From the NCBI GenBank assembly GCA_030753015.1, contig JASMDC010000005.1:84015-148014 (forward strand): a DNA stretch of 64,000 bases, written 5' to 3'. The first letter of the stretch is position 1. The number at the start of each line of letters is the position of its first letter. The translations under genes and the position numbers were made by a program. The stretch comes from Candidatus Undinarchaeales archaeon (GTDB lineage: Archaea > SpSt-1190 > JASMDC01). Shown here in pieces: positions 42,596 through 50,911 of the stretch. The notes beneath the pieces were generated by a model. That model did not search any database, had not been told where the DNA came from, and worked only from the letters and a program-made list of their open reading frames with translations.

Positions 42596-44902
42596 TTAAG
42601 AAGGCCCCGGGGGCCGGTTCCAGGCCTGCTGAGGCTGTTGGACAGGCCCCTGGACCGGGGCCTGCATGGATTGAGCTGCGGTCGGAGATGGCTGGGGTGC
42701 GGACGAGGTCACGGCCATATCCATTCGCCTCTTCAGACCCCAAGCGAGCGCCGCGTGGACCATGAACGCCGTCACCGCTGCAAGGATCCCGTCGTTGCCC
42801 TGTCGCATGATGACAGCTGCCATGAAGAGCACCACGCCCACCGTTACGATCGCCAAGAATCCACGGACCTCCTCCTCTGAGATGTCCAGGGCTGTGGCCG
42901 CGAACCACTCTCCCGAACGGAAGATGAACATGAGGTACGAGACGAGGTAGAACGCCACGGTGACGATCATGAAGTCCCCGAACATCTTGACGAGAGCAAG
43001 ATTGATGTTCCCCACGATGAGCTGCGAGAAGTAGAGGATCATGCAAGCCGAGAAGATGAAGATGTACTGGGAGAAGAAGAGCATCGAGAGGATGAAGGAG
43101 CCGGTGAGCATGAGGTTACGTAACGAGGTGTACGACCACAACGCCAGCACGGTGAGAAGGATGACGGTCGACAGTCCCAGGATCACGGGGAACAGGTCGG
43201 CGCTCGATCCGAGGGGCTGGGTCTGGAAGTCCACACCCCCGACGTTCCCGATGGTCGGCAGCTCCCAGCTCTGGCCAAGGATCGTGTAGGTCTCGTATCC
43301 CTCATGGAGCATTCCCATGGAGCTCCATGGCGCCATGAAGTGGGCCACGGCGCTGGAAAGGAACAGGGCCAGGAGCAGGCGTGTGACGAACCAGTGCTTC
43401 CAAACAGGATTGCCGCCCATCTCCTTGGAGGCCATGAGCACGAACACCGCCACAGGCATGGCCATGAGGAAGAGGAGGGCGATGGTGTCGAGCACGTACA
43501 CCGCCACGGTCATGGCGACCCCAGGGCCCTGGAGCCCCGCGATGTCCTTGGTGAGCAGCTCGATGGGGGGCCGGTGACGCTGGGCCCATATCGTGGGATC
43601 GATGTTCACCATGCGTGTCTCCATACCGCCGAAGAGCGAGGGAAGGATGAAGTAGCCGGCGTCCGCGATGACGTGGGTGATGAGGAGGGCCGAGAGACCA
43701 AGGTACACCAAGCGCGACCTCGTGAACAGGGACGCCAGCAGGATCACGAACTGCTCGTCCATGGCCCCGAACTTATTTGCGGCCGCGATGTCCAGGGAGC
43801 GGAAGTAGGAGAGGGCGTAGAGGAACGCTACTACGTAGAGCGACTTGTCGATAGAGACGACCAGCCACTGGGTGACCGTATCGAACACGAACATGAAGAA
43901 GCCCAGCAGGGCGTAGTACACGGCGATGAACCGGACCAGGAGGAACGCCAGAAGTCGGTGGGTTGGTTCGGACCTGAAGTCCGCGGACAGGAGCTGCCAG
44001 AACACGGCCACGTCAAAGGAGTGCAGAACGGTCAGCTTCGATGTGACAAGTACAAAGAAGGAGTAGGCGAAGCTGGACCCCGTGAAGTCGACGGCCCAGG
44101 CCGCGGTCGCAGAATAGATCGCCAGGAGCAGGAACCCGATGGCCATGCTCCACTCATCGAGGGTGCTGCTGACACCAACCACGACGTCCTTGTGAGCTTC
44201 ACCCACGACGACCTGCCAGTCCACCTCCTCACGCATGTGGAGGCTCACGGTCACAGGTGCCAGGGGTATCATCTTGAACTGGTTCTCGAAGGTGTAGTTC
44301 GCACACTTCACGGTTCCGCTGACCACGAACTCGGCGCTCTTGACCACCTCCTCACCGGTCTCCTCGTCCAGGTACTCTAGCTGTACGACAGGCGTCTGCG
44401 TGAGTACTAATGTTCCGTTCTGGTCATCAAAGAGACCGACAAGGGTCACACCTGTGGCACGCGGGTACTTGCTGTTCAGGTTGTACTTGATGATTACTTT
44501 ACCCCTCTCCTCATCAAGAATCTTACCTATGACCTTCATGGGCTCGAAGTACTTCGTCGGACTTGCGTATTCCAGCACGTCCCCGGGATCGACCAGCCCG
44601 AAGGTGCTGCCCACCTCCACGAGCACCAACCGCCCAGTCTCGAAGGTCGTAGCGGTGAACACCACGTGCTTGACGGCGAGGATGTAGAGGATCGTCAGGA
44701 TGGCCAGGTTCATCTTCTTGGACGTGGTCCCGAAGAGGATTGCGGGGATGTTCAGTTCGTACCAGAGCATCGAGAGCATCAGGTAGGCCAGTGCGTCTCC
44801 AAAGAGGTCCAACCATTCGGGCAGAAGGCTGAGGAGGTCCCCGATACCAAGGGCGAGGGTTAGGAGGATGAACACACCCTTGACGACCTGCGCAAAGTCC
44901 AT
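42596..44902 (-). CDS. large polytopic membrane protein of unknown function
   Basis: A 768-residue protein with three hydrophobic segments near the N-terminus and, after a beta-rich domain at about residues 80-250, at least eleven more to about residue 730. The soluble domain contains GDVLEYASPTKYFEPMKVIG and FVVSGTVKCANYTFENQFK. The tail is rich in Pro and Gln (PQPSPTAAQSMQAPVQG), resembling the tail of the 984-residue surface protein. GGTGAGGG lies 7 bases before the ATG, and TTTTAAATATTACC is near 44949. Its position beside pilins and TadC suggests a role in a surface structure, but no transport or enzyme motif was found. Confidence 0.7.
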   Translation of the reverse strand: MDFAQVVKGVFILLTLALGIGDLLSLLPEWLDLFGDALAYLMLSMLWYELNIPAILFGTTSKKMNLAILTILYILAVKHVVFTATTFETGRLVLVEVGSTFGLVDPGDVLEYASPTKYFEPMKVIGKILDEERGKVIIKYNLNSKYPRATGVTLVGLFDDQNGTLVLTQTPVVQLEYLDEETGEEVVKSAEFVVSGTVKCANYTFENQFKMIPLAPVTVSLHMREEVDWQVVVGEAHKDVVVGVSSTLDEWSMAIGFLLLAIYSATAAWAVDFTGSSFAYSFFVLVTSKLTVLHSFDVAVFWQLLSADFRSEPTHRLLAFLLVRFIAVYYALLGFFMFVFDTVTQWLVVSIDKSLYVVAFLYALSYFRSLDIAAANKFGAMDEQFVILLASLFTRSRLVYLGLSALLITHVIADAGYFILPSLFGGMETRMVNIDPTIWAQRHRPPIELLTKDIAGLQGPGVAMTVAVYVLDTIALLFLMAMPVAVFVLMASKEMGGNPVWKHWFVTRLLLALFLSSAVAHFMAPWSSMGMLHEGYETYTILGQSWELPTIGNVGGVDFQTQPLGSSADLFPVILGLSTVILLTVLALWSYTSLRNLMLTGSFILSMLFFSQYIFIFSACMILYFSQLIVGNINLALVKMFGDFMIVTVAFYLVSYLMFIFRSGEWFAATALDISEEEVRGFLAIVTVGVVLFMAAVIMRQGNDGILAAVTAFMVHAALAWGLKRRMDMAVTSSAPQPSPTAAQSMQAPVQGPVQQPQQAWNRPPGPS

Positions 44903-45009
44903 GGTATGCCCTCACCGGTGTACCGAAGGCTACGGGAGCTCGGTAATATTTAAAACGTGGTGGGGCGGGGGGCGTGCTGCCCCCCGCGCCGTCCGCGTAC
45001 CTCGGCGGC

Positions 45010-45480
45010 TTAGCTGCCGGTGGTGGTCATGGTGACGTTGCCGGTATCGGTGGTATCGTTGTGGAAGTAGTCGTACCGGATCACGCCGGTGCCTTCACCA
45101 TCAAGTTCGGCGTTGTCACAGTTGGGCGCCGCGCAGCAGGTGTTGCAGATGTCGTGGGGCTCGAACGTACCAACGTCGTTACATTCGTTCAGCATCCCCG
45201 CTTTCGACAGTGTATAACAGGGCATAGGGTTCTTGTCCACCTTGCGGTTCTTGGCGCACTCAGTGTACTTGGTCTCGCACTGGCTGGCGATGATGGCCAG
45301 ATCGTCGAGGCACCCGCCCGCCGAGTTGATGGCGATCTGGGGCTCCTCGTACCGCTTGCACGGGTCCTGTCGGCTGATCATCCCTCGGATGAAGGAGATG
45401 GCGATGGCCGCGATGGAGATCATGGCCACGAACATTAACAGCTTCTCGATCTGACCGCGCTTGCTTCGGATGAGCTTCAT
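45010..45480 (-). CDS. archaeal type IV pilin-like protein
   Basis: A 156-residue protein beginning MKLIRSKRGQIEKLLMFVAM. The basic stretch, Gly-Gln junction and adjacent hydrophobic helix (LLMFVAMISIAAIAISFI) fit the class III signal peptide cut by the archaeal prepilin peptidase. The mature part has about ten Cys, including NTCCAAPNC, which is unusual for a pilin, and ends in a Thr-rich tail with NDT and NVT sequons. CATTTATATACTATA near 45504 is the promoter. It lies downstream of TadC on the same strand. Confidence 0.75.
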   Translation of the reverse strand: MKLIRSKRGQIEKLLMFVAMISIAAIAISFIRGMISRQDPCKRYEEPQIAINSAGGCLDDLAIIASQCETKYTECAKNRKVDKNPMPCYTLSKAGMLNECNDVGTFEPHDICNTCCAAPNCDNAELDGEGTGVIRYDYFHNDTTDTGNVTMTTTGS

Positions 45481-45544
45481 GGGTGATTAGGGGCGGGTAT
45501 AGTATATAAATGTTGTATCTTGGCCGCGGGAGGCGTTCTCGCCG

Positions 45545-46528
45545 CTAGATAACAGGCTCGCTGGCGATCATGTACCAGATGATGGCGGCGTTGATGAGGG
45601 GGAAGATCCCTCCGAAGATTACATAGAACATGAAAGTAGGCATATCGGCCATCCCGGAGCTCACGGCCACCACCATGAGCGCACCGAGCATGGCAGGGAA
45701 CACCGTCGATGTCGTGATGTAGAACGCCACAAGTCCCTTGAGCTTGCCCGAATACTCACGCAGCTTGTTGATGAGTGTGTCGTCGGCGTTCTTGGATAGG
45801 TTCCACAGGGGTGACTCGATGTTTGCACCAGACTCCACAGCGATCGCTAGCTGCTTGAACGCCGTGCCCATTCCCTGGCTGTCCTGCTGGTCGCCCACGT
45901 TCTTCAAAGCATCGGCGAGCGACATCCCACCTGCCCGCGATTGGCGGACAACGATGCCAACGGTCTTGGAGATTGGGCCGTAGTCACCCTCGGCCACGTT
46001 CATGAGGCTCTCCTCGATCTTGACATGCATGCACTGCTCAAGTGCCAGCGCTCGCAGGAAGTCGGGAAGCTCGCGCTCGGTCTCCTCCATGCGCTGCTTC
46101 TGGACGCTCTTGGGGTAGCCCTTGACGAACTGTAGGGTGAAGATGGAGATGAACACCGCGATGGGCATGGCGACGGCCAAGTCCGTGATGAGGACCCCCG
46201 CCCACTCCAGAGACGGACCTAGCATGACGGGTATGAGGTCGACGCCGAACTCCCGCATGAAGTCCATCTGGTCGGTCGTGGGGATGGCCAGGAACACACC
46301 GATACCGACGAGTACCACTCCGGCCAGGAAGCTCACGATGGCCGCCACATTGTAGAAGGTGATGTACTCCTCGACGCTGATGCCCGTGAACCCTGCCTTG
46401 TCGAGGTCCTTCCGGAGGAGGTCACGCCTCATGGGGTCCACGCTCCCTAAGTTCCCGCCGATACGGTCCTTGGCGCCCTTGGCATAGCGTTCGTAGGTCG
46501 AGAGGCTCGGGGTGAGGCGGGCGCGCAT
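45545..46528 (-). CDS. TadC/FlaJ-type pilus assembly membrane protein
   Basis: A 327-residue type II/IV secretion system F-domain protein. A helical cytoplasmic region with ETERELPDFLRALALEQC, AEGDYGPISKTVGIVVRQSR and GGMSLADALKNVG, typical of the T2SF domain, is followed by ALMVVAVSSGMA and C-terminal membrane segments. It would be the inner membrane platform that works with a secretion ATPase, which is not in the window. The start is the ATG 33 bases after the pilin stop; a longer frame would overlap the pilin gene. It is co-directional with pilins on both sides. Confidence 0.88.
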   Translation of the reverse strand: MRARLTPSLSTYERYAKGAKDRIGGNLGSVDPMRRDLLRKDLDKAGFTGISVEEYITFYNVAAIVSFLAGVVLVGIGVFLAIPTTDQMDFMREFGVDLIPVMLGPSLEWAGVLITDLAVAMPIAVFISIFTLQFVKGYPKSVQKQRMEETERELPDFLRALALEQCMHVKIEESLMNVAEGDYGPISKTVGIVVRQSRAGGMSLADALKNVGDQQDSQGMGTAFKQLAIAVESGANIESPLWNLSKNADDTLINKLREYSGKLKGLVAFYITTSTVFPAMLGALMVVAVSSGMADMPTFMFYVIFGGIFPLINAAIIWYMIASEPVI

Positions 46529-46560
46529 GGCCTGCTCGTCCCGCTCATGGACGAGCGAGT

Positions 46561-47019
46561 CTACGCCGCCGGGCAATCCTCTCCCCCCTGTGTGACGCAC
46601 TTTATCGTAAGGACATTCCCCGTGATACTGACATGGATCTCCTGGTCACCGCGAACATCGATGCTACTGGCACCATTTACCAAGAACGGGAACTGGCGAT
46701 GGAATATGTGGAACGCCGTACCTCCGCTGCGCGAATAATCAACGCGCAGGTCCGTGGCGTTGTTCTCGATATGGAGCACGATACTGCGGGTCAGTCCAAG
46801 CTTAAATCTGTACTCGTTATCGTTCCCCCGAGTATAGGCCTGAGCGATGCCAGCGTATATTTTCTCCCCGGCATGCCGCGCCGAGGACATGTTCATGGTG
46901 CTCGAGGCGACGGCGTACCGCGAGTACCCCCAACCGACGGTGAGCGAGAGCACGGAGAGCCCGGCTACGAAAATGAGCAGGGTCTCAAGAGCCTCTTGGC
47001 CGCGTCGGTGCCGGAGCAC
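46561..47019 (-). CDS. archaeal type IV pilin with class III signal peptide
   Basis: About 152 residues. The N-terminus, M-LRHRRGQEALETLLIFVAG after a GTG start, has a prepilin peptidase site after RRG and the conserved Glu five residues into the mature protein, followed by the hydrophobic assembly helix. The mature domain is beta-rich with DLRVDYSRSGG and ends in KCVTQGGEDC. The GTG was chosen because GCATATTTATG near 47045 lies 26 bp upstream; a frame reaching 47067 would start above that TATA box. It heads the pilin-TadC operon. Confidence 0.82.
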   Translation of the reverse strand: MLRHRRGQEALETLLIFVAGLSVLSLTVGWGYSRYAVASSTMNMSSARHAGEKIYAGIAQAYTRGNDNEYRFKLGLTRSIVLHIENNATDLRVDYSRSGGTAFHIFHRQFPFLVNGASSIDVRGDQEIHVSITGNVLTIKCVTQGGEDCPAA

Positions 47020-47068
47020 GGTCCCGGGATGGCGTGAAAAACATAAATATGCTTGGGTGGGGAGCACG

Positions 47069-47728
47069 TCACCGGTCGCTACCGTTCAGCACAGATCGGG
47101 TCAGTTCTCCAAGCCCCCTTATCACGTAAGGTCCCGTGTGCTCTCCCTCTCGGTCGATGAGGTACGCCCTGATGCCGATGGACCGAGGCTGCTCGAGGTC
47201 GAACTCGGGATCATCGCCGACGTGGACCACCTGCTCCGGGCTGACGCCCAGGTCGTCCACCACACGCTCCCACACGCTCGCGTCCTTCCAGACGTCCCCG
47301 AAGTCGCTGGGCACCGAGAATATGTGTTCGAAATGGTCCGAGAGCACCGGGGAAGCGAGCTTGGAGACATGGAACTCGCGACGTGCGAGAGTGACCAGTA
47401 CCAAGCGAAACCCTGCATCCCTGAGAGCGTCCAGGCACGGGGCAACGTCCGTGTACACCGTGACGCATCGCGCAAGCCGCTCGATGACCTCTCCCTGTGG
47501 TTCAGGAATACCGAAGCGCTCGAGCCAGTAATCAAGCCGGAACCATCGAGGGTCCTCACGTCCGATCTCGTCGTACGCGGCCATCACCCGGCGTCGGGCC
47601 TTCCCGAGGGGGAGACCCTCGATCTCCGATACACGACGGGGGATGTAGGTGAACCACAGCTCGTCATCGAACTTCTTGTTCACCAGTGTCCCGTCCAGAT
47701 CGAAGGATACCACGGTTATCGGGGCCAC
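47069..47728 (-). CDS. HAD-superfamily hydrolase
   Basis: A 219-residue HAD hydrolase. Motif I is VVSFDLDGTLV near residues 7-17, motif II LVTLARREF, and motif IV HVGDDPEFDLEQPRSIG, with an intervening helical cap. Phosphatase or phosphoglycolate-phosphatase-like activity is likely, but the substrate is unknown. The start is a GTG 26 bp from the central TATA element shared with the ubiquitin-like gene. A longer frame would run through that promoter. Confidence 0.88.
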   Translation of the reverse strand: MAPITVVSFDLDGTLVNKKFDDELWFTYIPRRVSEIEGLPLGKARRRVMAAYDEIGREDPRWFRLDYWLERFGIPEPQGEVIERLARCVTVYTDVAPCLDALRDAGFRLVLVTLARREFHVSKLASPVLSDHFEHIFSVPSDFGDVWKDASVWERVVDDLGVSPEQVVHVGDDPEFDLEQPRSIGIRAYLIDREGEHTGPYVIRGLGELTRSVLNGSDR

Positions 47729-47748
47729 GGCATCGTACCCTTCCGCGA

Positions 47749-47759
47749 GGTTTATAACT
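47749..47759. promoter_or_regulatory. shared central TATA element, HAD / ubiquitin-like pair
   Basis: GGTTTATAACT lies midway in the 52-base gap, about 26-27 bp from the HAD GTG and from the ATG of the ubiquitin-like gene. Confidence 0.7.
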
Positions 47760-47780
47760 GCTTCCACCCATGCCATCGCC

Positions 47781-47984
47781 ATGCGGATCCTGGTGAGGGT
47801 CATCGGGAAGGAGCCGAACACGGCCGAGCTGCCGACCGCTGCCACTGTAGGCGAGCTCCTGGCCGCTCAGGGAGTCAATCCGGTCACCATGATCGCTACC
47901 GTTGGAGGTCGGTTGGTCCCCGAGGACGCGGAGCTCACTGACGGTGACGAGGTCGTGCTCTACCCGGCCGTTTCGGGGGGATGA
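47781..47984 (+). CDS. ubiquitin-like sulphur carrier (TtuB/SAMP/MoaD-type)
   Basis: A 67-residue beta-grasp protein beginning MRILVRVIGKEP and ending in the diglycine VSGG required for C-terminal thiocarboxylation. Conserved pieces are TVGELLAAQGV, LVPEDAELTDGDEVVLYPAV. It would carry sulphur for tRNA 2-thiouridine formation, and may also tag proteins as SAMPs do. Its stop overlaps the ATG of the NcsA/TtuA gene by four bases, tying carrier to thiolase. The start matches the shared TATA element. Confidence 0.9.
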   Translation: MRILVRVIGKEPNTAELPTAATVGELLAAQGVNPVTMIATVGGRLVPEDAELTDGDEVVLYPAVSGG

Positions 47985-48925
47985 GGACGGCAGCCGATCC
48001 GTGCACCTGTGGCAGACCGTCGGCAGTCTACCTGGCCTACGGAAAGGAGCATCTTTGCGTCCGGTGCTTCGCAAGGCTCGTGGAGAAACGCGTGAGGACC
48101 ACTGTCCGTAAGCACAGGCTCATCCGACACCACCAACGCGTGGGCGTTTGCGTGTCCGGGGGCAAGGACTCGGCAACTGCCCTCCACCTCATGCACCGGC
48201 TCTACCGGAAGCGTAGCGACCTCGACCTCGTGGCCATCACGGTGGACGAGGGCATCGCCGGCTACAGAGAGCACGGGATCGCTGCGTGCCGTGAGAACTG
48301 CGCCCGTTTTGACATCCCCCATCACGTCTTCACGTTCCATGATGCGTTCGGGATCACCATGGACGACGTAGCAGGATTGGACGACGAGCTGGGGCCGTGC
48401 ACATACTGCGGGGTGCTGCGGCGGCGCCTGCTCAACTCGGCCGCCCGCGAGCTGGGCGTGGACGTGCTGGTGCTCGGCCACAACGCCGATGACGAGGCAC
48501 AGTCAGTGCTCATGAACCTCCTGAGGGGAGATGACCGGCGTATGATCTCCATGGGTCCGGTTCCCCCGAGAACAGCGGATCCTGCCTGGATCCCGCGTGT
48601 GCGACCGCTGCGGGCCCTACTGGAGCGTGAGACCACCGCCTATGCTGTGGCTAAAGACCTTACCATGGAGCTGGGGGAGTGCCCTCATGTCACCCGGGCG
48701 TTCCGCGTGGCCGTTCGCGACATGCTCAAGGACCTCGAACATCAGTACCCCGGGAGTACCCATACCGTTGTCCGGACCTCCGACCGCCTGGTAGCGCGGC
48801 TGAGAGAGCACGACGACCGTCCTCCTGCCACAGCATGCTCTTCGTGCGGCGAACCCTCATCGGGGGATCCCTGCATGGTATGCTCGCTGCTCAAGCGTGT
48901 GCAGGAAAAATGCTCTACTGACTAG
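47981..48925 (+). CDS. ncsA: tRNA 2-thiolation enzyme NcsA/TtuA
   Basis: A 314-residue TtuA/Ncs6-family tRNA thiolase. It has an N-terminal zinc site (C8, C10, C26, C29), the PP-loop SGGKDSATAL at 59-68, the Cys pair GPCTYCG (C140, C143) and Cys234 in GECPHVTRAFR, the expected ligands of the catalytic 4Fe-4S cluster, and a C-terminal zinc finger (CSSCGEPSSGDPCMVC). It adenylates a tRNA uridine and accepts sulphur from the ubiquitin-like protein encoded immediately upstream, with coupled translation. Confidence 0.93.
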   Translation: MRTAADPCTCGRPSAVYLAYGKEHLCVRCFARLVEKRVRTTVRKHRLIRHHQRVGVCVSGGKDSATALHLMHRLYRKRSDLDLVAITVDEGIAGYREHGIAACRENCARFDIPHHVFTFHDAFGITMDDVAGLDDELGPCTYCGVLRRRLLNSAARELGVDVLVLGHNADDEAQSVLMNLLRGDDRRMISMGPVPPRTADPAWIPRVRPLRALLERETTAYAVAKDLTMELGECPHVTRAFRVAVRDMLKDLEHQYPGSTHTVVRTSDRLVARLREHDDRPPATACSSCGEPSSGDPCMVCSLLKRVQEKCSTD

Positions 48926-48953
48926 GGATAAGATCACAGGTGCCCGGTAGAGC
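48912..48953. terminator. inverted repeat between convergent ncsA and PCNA genes
   Basis: GCTCTAC (48912-48918) and GTAGAGC (48947-48953) can pair across the convergent 3' ends. The loop is long and there is no clear T-run, so a transcript-end role is tentative. Confidence 0.3.
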
Positions 48954-48955
48954 GC

Positions 48956-49711
48956 TCAGTCCGTGTCGACCCGCGGCGCTAGGATGAAGGACAGGTTCAC
49001 CTTATCGATCTGGGTGAAATCCATCCGCATCGGGTAGTCATTGCCCAGGCTGACTGAGACGAGCGGAGCGATCTTGGTACCGCTCACCATCTTCATCAGG
49101 TAGTCCAGGGAGTACCGGGACTTGGTCGCGTCCTTGGCCTCCGCCTTGATGAGACCGTCCGACTCCTTCGCCAGCTGTAGGGCGGTGTTGCCCGTATCGC
49201 CCTCGGCCTCCATGTGGAACCCATCGGGTCCGATGGAGATGATAACGTTGTCGCTGAAAATCTTGGCGTCCTCGATCCCGTCCTTGAGGATCTCGGCCCG
49301 CAGTTCCGCCGTGGCGGGGAAGTCGAGCTTGGGTACGGGGCGGTCCGCGTCGGTCGTGTCGAGCAGGGCGATTGCGAAGGTCCGTGTCGACTTGCCCTCG
49401 TAGGTGACCATGAGCTTCTCGTTCTCGAGCTTGAGCGTGAGGCCGTCGGAGGGCTTGGCACGCTTGAGCACCGTAGTGAGGTTCTCGATGTCCACGGTGA
49501 TGTTGGTCTCCTGGTCCACCTCGAACGTCTCGAAGGCCGGCGAGAGGAGGTTGAAGATCACCATGGCCACGTTGGCAGGGTCCATGGCAGCGAGCTTGAT
49601 GCCGTCCTTGGAGATGTTGAATGTGCACTGGTCCTTCACCAGGCTGGAGATTGTGGAAACGGTCTCCTTGAGGAGCCGTGTGTCCTGAATACGCGCTTCG
49701 AACATGATCAT
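48956..49711 (-). CDS. pcn: DNA polymerase sliding clamp PCNA
   Basis: A 251-residue archaeal PCNA. It forms the trimeric ring that tethers polymerase, ligase, FEN1 and other PIP-box proteins. Recognisable parts are MFEARIQDTRLLKETVSTIS, DGIKLAAMDPANVAMV, the interdomain region and the C-terminal SVSLGNDYPMRMDF. The ATG overlaps the stop of the upstream OB-fold gene by four bases (ATGA). A second ATG two codons downstream is possible. It is co-transcribed with the OB-fold gene from the promoter shared with the PAC2 gene. Confidence 0.96.
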   Translation of the reverse strand: MIMFEARIQDTRLLKETVSTISSLVKDQCTFNISKDGIKLAAMDPANVAMVIFNLLSPAFETFEVDQETNITVDIENLTTVLKRAKPSDGLTLKLENEKLMVTYEGKSTRTFAIALLDTTDADRPVPKLDFPATAELRAEILKDGIEDAKIFSDNVIISIGPDGFHMEAEGDTGNTALQLAKESDGLIKAEAKDATKSRYSLDYLMKMVSGTKIAPLVSVSLGNDYPMRMDFTQIDKVNLSFILAPRVDTD

Positions 49712-50061
49712 TCACCCTTCATCTTGGCTTCGAGGGCCCTAACCCGCTTGAGCAGACCTACGTCAAGGTTATTAATCTTTTCAACGGCCTCGCCGCGGAG
49801 CTCGAAGCCCCCCTCCAGGGGCACCACGCGACCGATGAGCTTCACCATGTCACCTTGGGTGATGCCGTCCAGACGCTCGATGAGGTCGAGGTCGTCGAAG
49901 AAGGCCGTTGCCGTGCCCGTGCCGTCGTCCAGGGCGATGGTCGAGAGCTCCGAGTCCTTGCCGACCACCGTACCGATTATCCGTATACGCCGGTCCTCGG
50001 TGGTGATGGCCCCGATCTCCCGCTCAACGCTGGGACGCCGTCGCAGTTCTTGGCCTTCCAT
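49708..50061 (-). CDS. OB-fold nucleic-acid-binding protein (RPA-related)
   Basis: A 117-residue OB-fold protein with RRIRIIGTVVGKDSELSTI, LDDGTGTATAFFDD and GDMVKLIGRVVPLEGGFELR, similar to RPA32/Stn1-type domains, and a C-terminal helix (VGLLKRVRALEAKMKGE). It probably binds single-stranded DNA or assists RPA. It heads an operon with PCNA with a four-base overlap, which supports a replication or repair role. The start is 28 bp from the central TATA element. Confidence 0.82.
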   Translation of the reverse strand: MEGQELRRRPSVEREIGAITTEDRRIRIIGTVVGKDSELSTIALDDGTGTATAFFDDLDLIERLDGITQGDMVKLIGRVVPLEGGFELRGEAVEKINNLDVGLLKRVRALEAKMKGE

Positions 50062-50082
50062 CCCGTCGGGCGACAACCCCAA

Positions 50083-50094
50083 GAAATATAAATC
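50083..50094. promoter_or_regulatory. shared central TATA element, OB-fold-PCNA / PAC2 pair
   Basis: AAATATAAAT at 50084-50093 is the exact midpoint of the 55-base gap, 28 bp from the OB-fold ATG and 28 bp from the PAC2 GTG. Confidence 0.72.
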
Positions 50095-50116
50095 TACGAC
50101 CGGGCCCCGCAGGCCC

Positions 50117-50911
50117 GTGGACCTGCAGTTCCGGGCCCTCTCTCGTATGAGGCCACGCGATCCCGTCCTTGTAGAGGGCCTTCCCGGTATCGGGAACATC
50201 GGGCTCATCTCGGTCGACTACCTCATCGACCGACTCGAGGCCCGACCCTTCGCCGAACTGTACTCACGACACTTCCCTCCGGTGGCCATCCTCGACGATG
50301 ACGATCAAGCGAGCCTCCCGTCCAACGAGCTCTACGTCCACCGTCGGTGCGGTGGCGACATCCTATTCCTCAGGGGAGACGCACAAGCCATCTCGTCAGA
50401 AGGCCAGCACGCGGTCGCACGGGGCATCATCGATACCTGCCACACTCTCGGCGTTCGTCGGGTGGTGACGGTTGGAGGATTCTACACGGACCCTGGTGAG
50501 ATCAAGGGTGAGCCGAAGATCCTCGTGGCGACATCGTCCGCTGCAGTCCGTGCCACTATAGCCGCTGGCGGGCTGGCTGGACGCGTGGAGTTCCAGTCCG
50601 ACCTCGGTGGTGGTACAATCTTCGGCGCCAACGGATTGCTGCTGGGATTCGCCCACCTTCAGGGGATGGAGGGATTATCCCTCATGGTGCAAACCCTCCA
50701 TAAGGACGAGTACGGATTCGACCTGGACGCGAGCTGCATGGCGATCGACGCCCTCTCCCGCCTCCTGGACATCCCCTGCACACCCCAGGACCTGGCCCGG
50801 GACATGGCCGCCGTTTCCAACGAGATATCCGACTCGGCACTAGGGCCGCGCCACAGCATTCTCAAGGCCCTTACCAAGGCGCCTTCGGAGGACGACTTCT
50901 ATGTCAGATGA
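50117..50911 (+). CDS. PAC2-family proteasome assembly chaperone-like protein
   Basis: A 264-residue PAC2 (PbaA/PbaB-type) protein. Typical segments are VLVEGLPGIGNIGLISVDYL, PNELYVH-like SNELYVHRR, FLRGDAQ, RRVVTVGGFYT, IFGANGLLLGFAHLQGMEG and the helical C-terminal cap. Archaeal homologues bind the HxYX-like tails of proteasome subunits and help assembly. The chosen GTG is 28 bp from the shared TATA element; translation could extend far upstream only by running antisense to the OB-fold and PCNA genes. It overlaps the GT2 gene by 11 bases. Confidence 0.9.
   Translation: MDLQFRALSRMRPRDPVLVEGLPGIGNIGLISVDYLIDRLEARPFAELYSRHFPPVAILDDDDQASLPSNELYVHRRCGGDILFLRGDAQAISSEGQHAVARGIIDTCHTLGVRRVVTVGGFYTDPGEIKGEPKILVATSSAAVRATIAAGGLAGRVEFQSDLGGGTIFGANGLLLGFAHLQGMEGLSLMVQTLHKDEYGFDLDASCMAIDALSRLLDIPCTPQDLARDMAAVSNEISDSALGPRHSILKALTKAPSEDDFYVR

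Noticed and set aside
43304..44380. A 358-codon plus-strand frame inside the 768-residue membrane protein gene
   Set aside because: Its product is dominated by His, Glu, Gly and Val, as expected from the complement of membrane-protein codons, and it has no promoter.
49214..50116. Long N-terminal extension of the PAC2 protein
   Set aside because: It runs antisense to PCNA and the OB-fold gene and crosses the central TATA element; a GTG 28 bp after that element fits.
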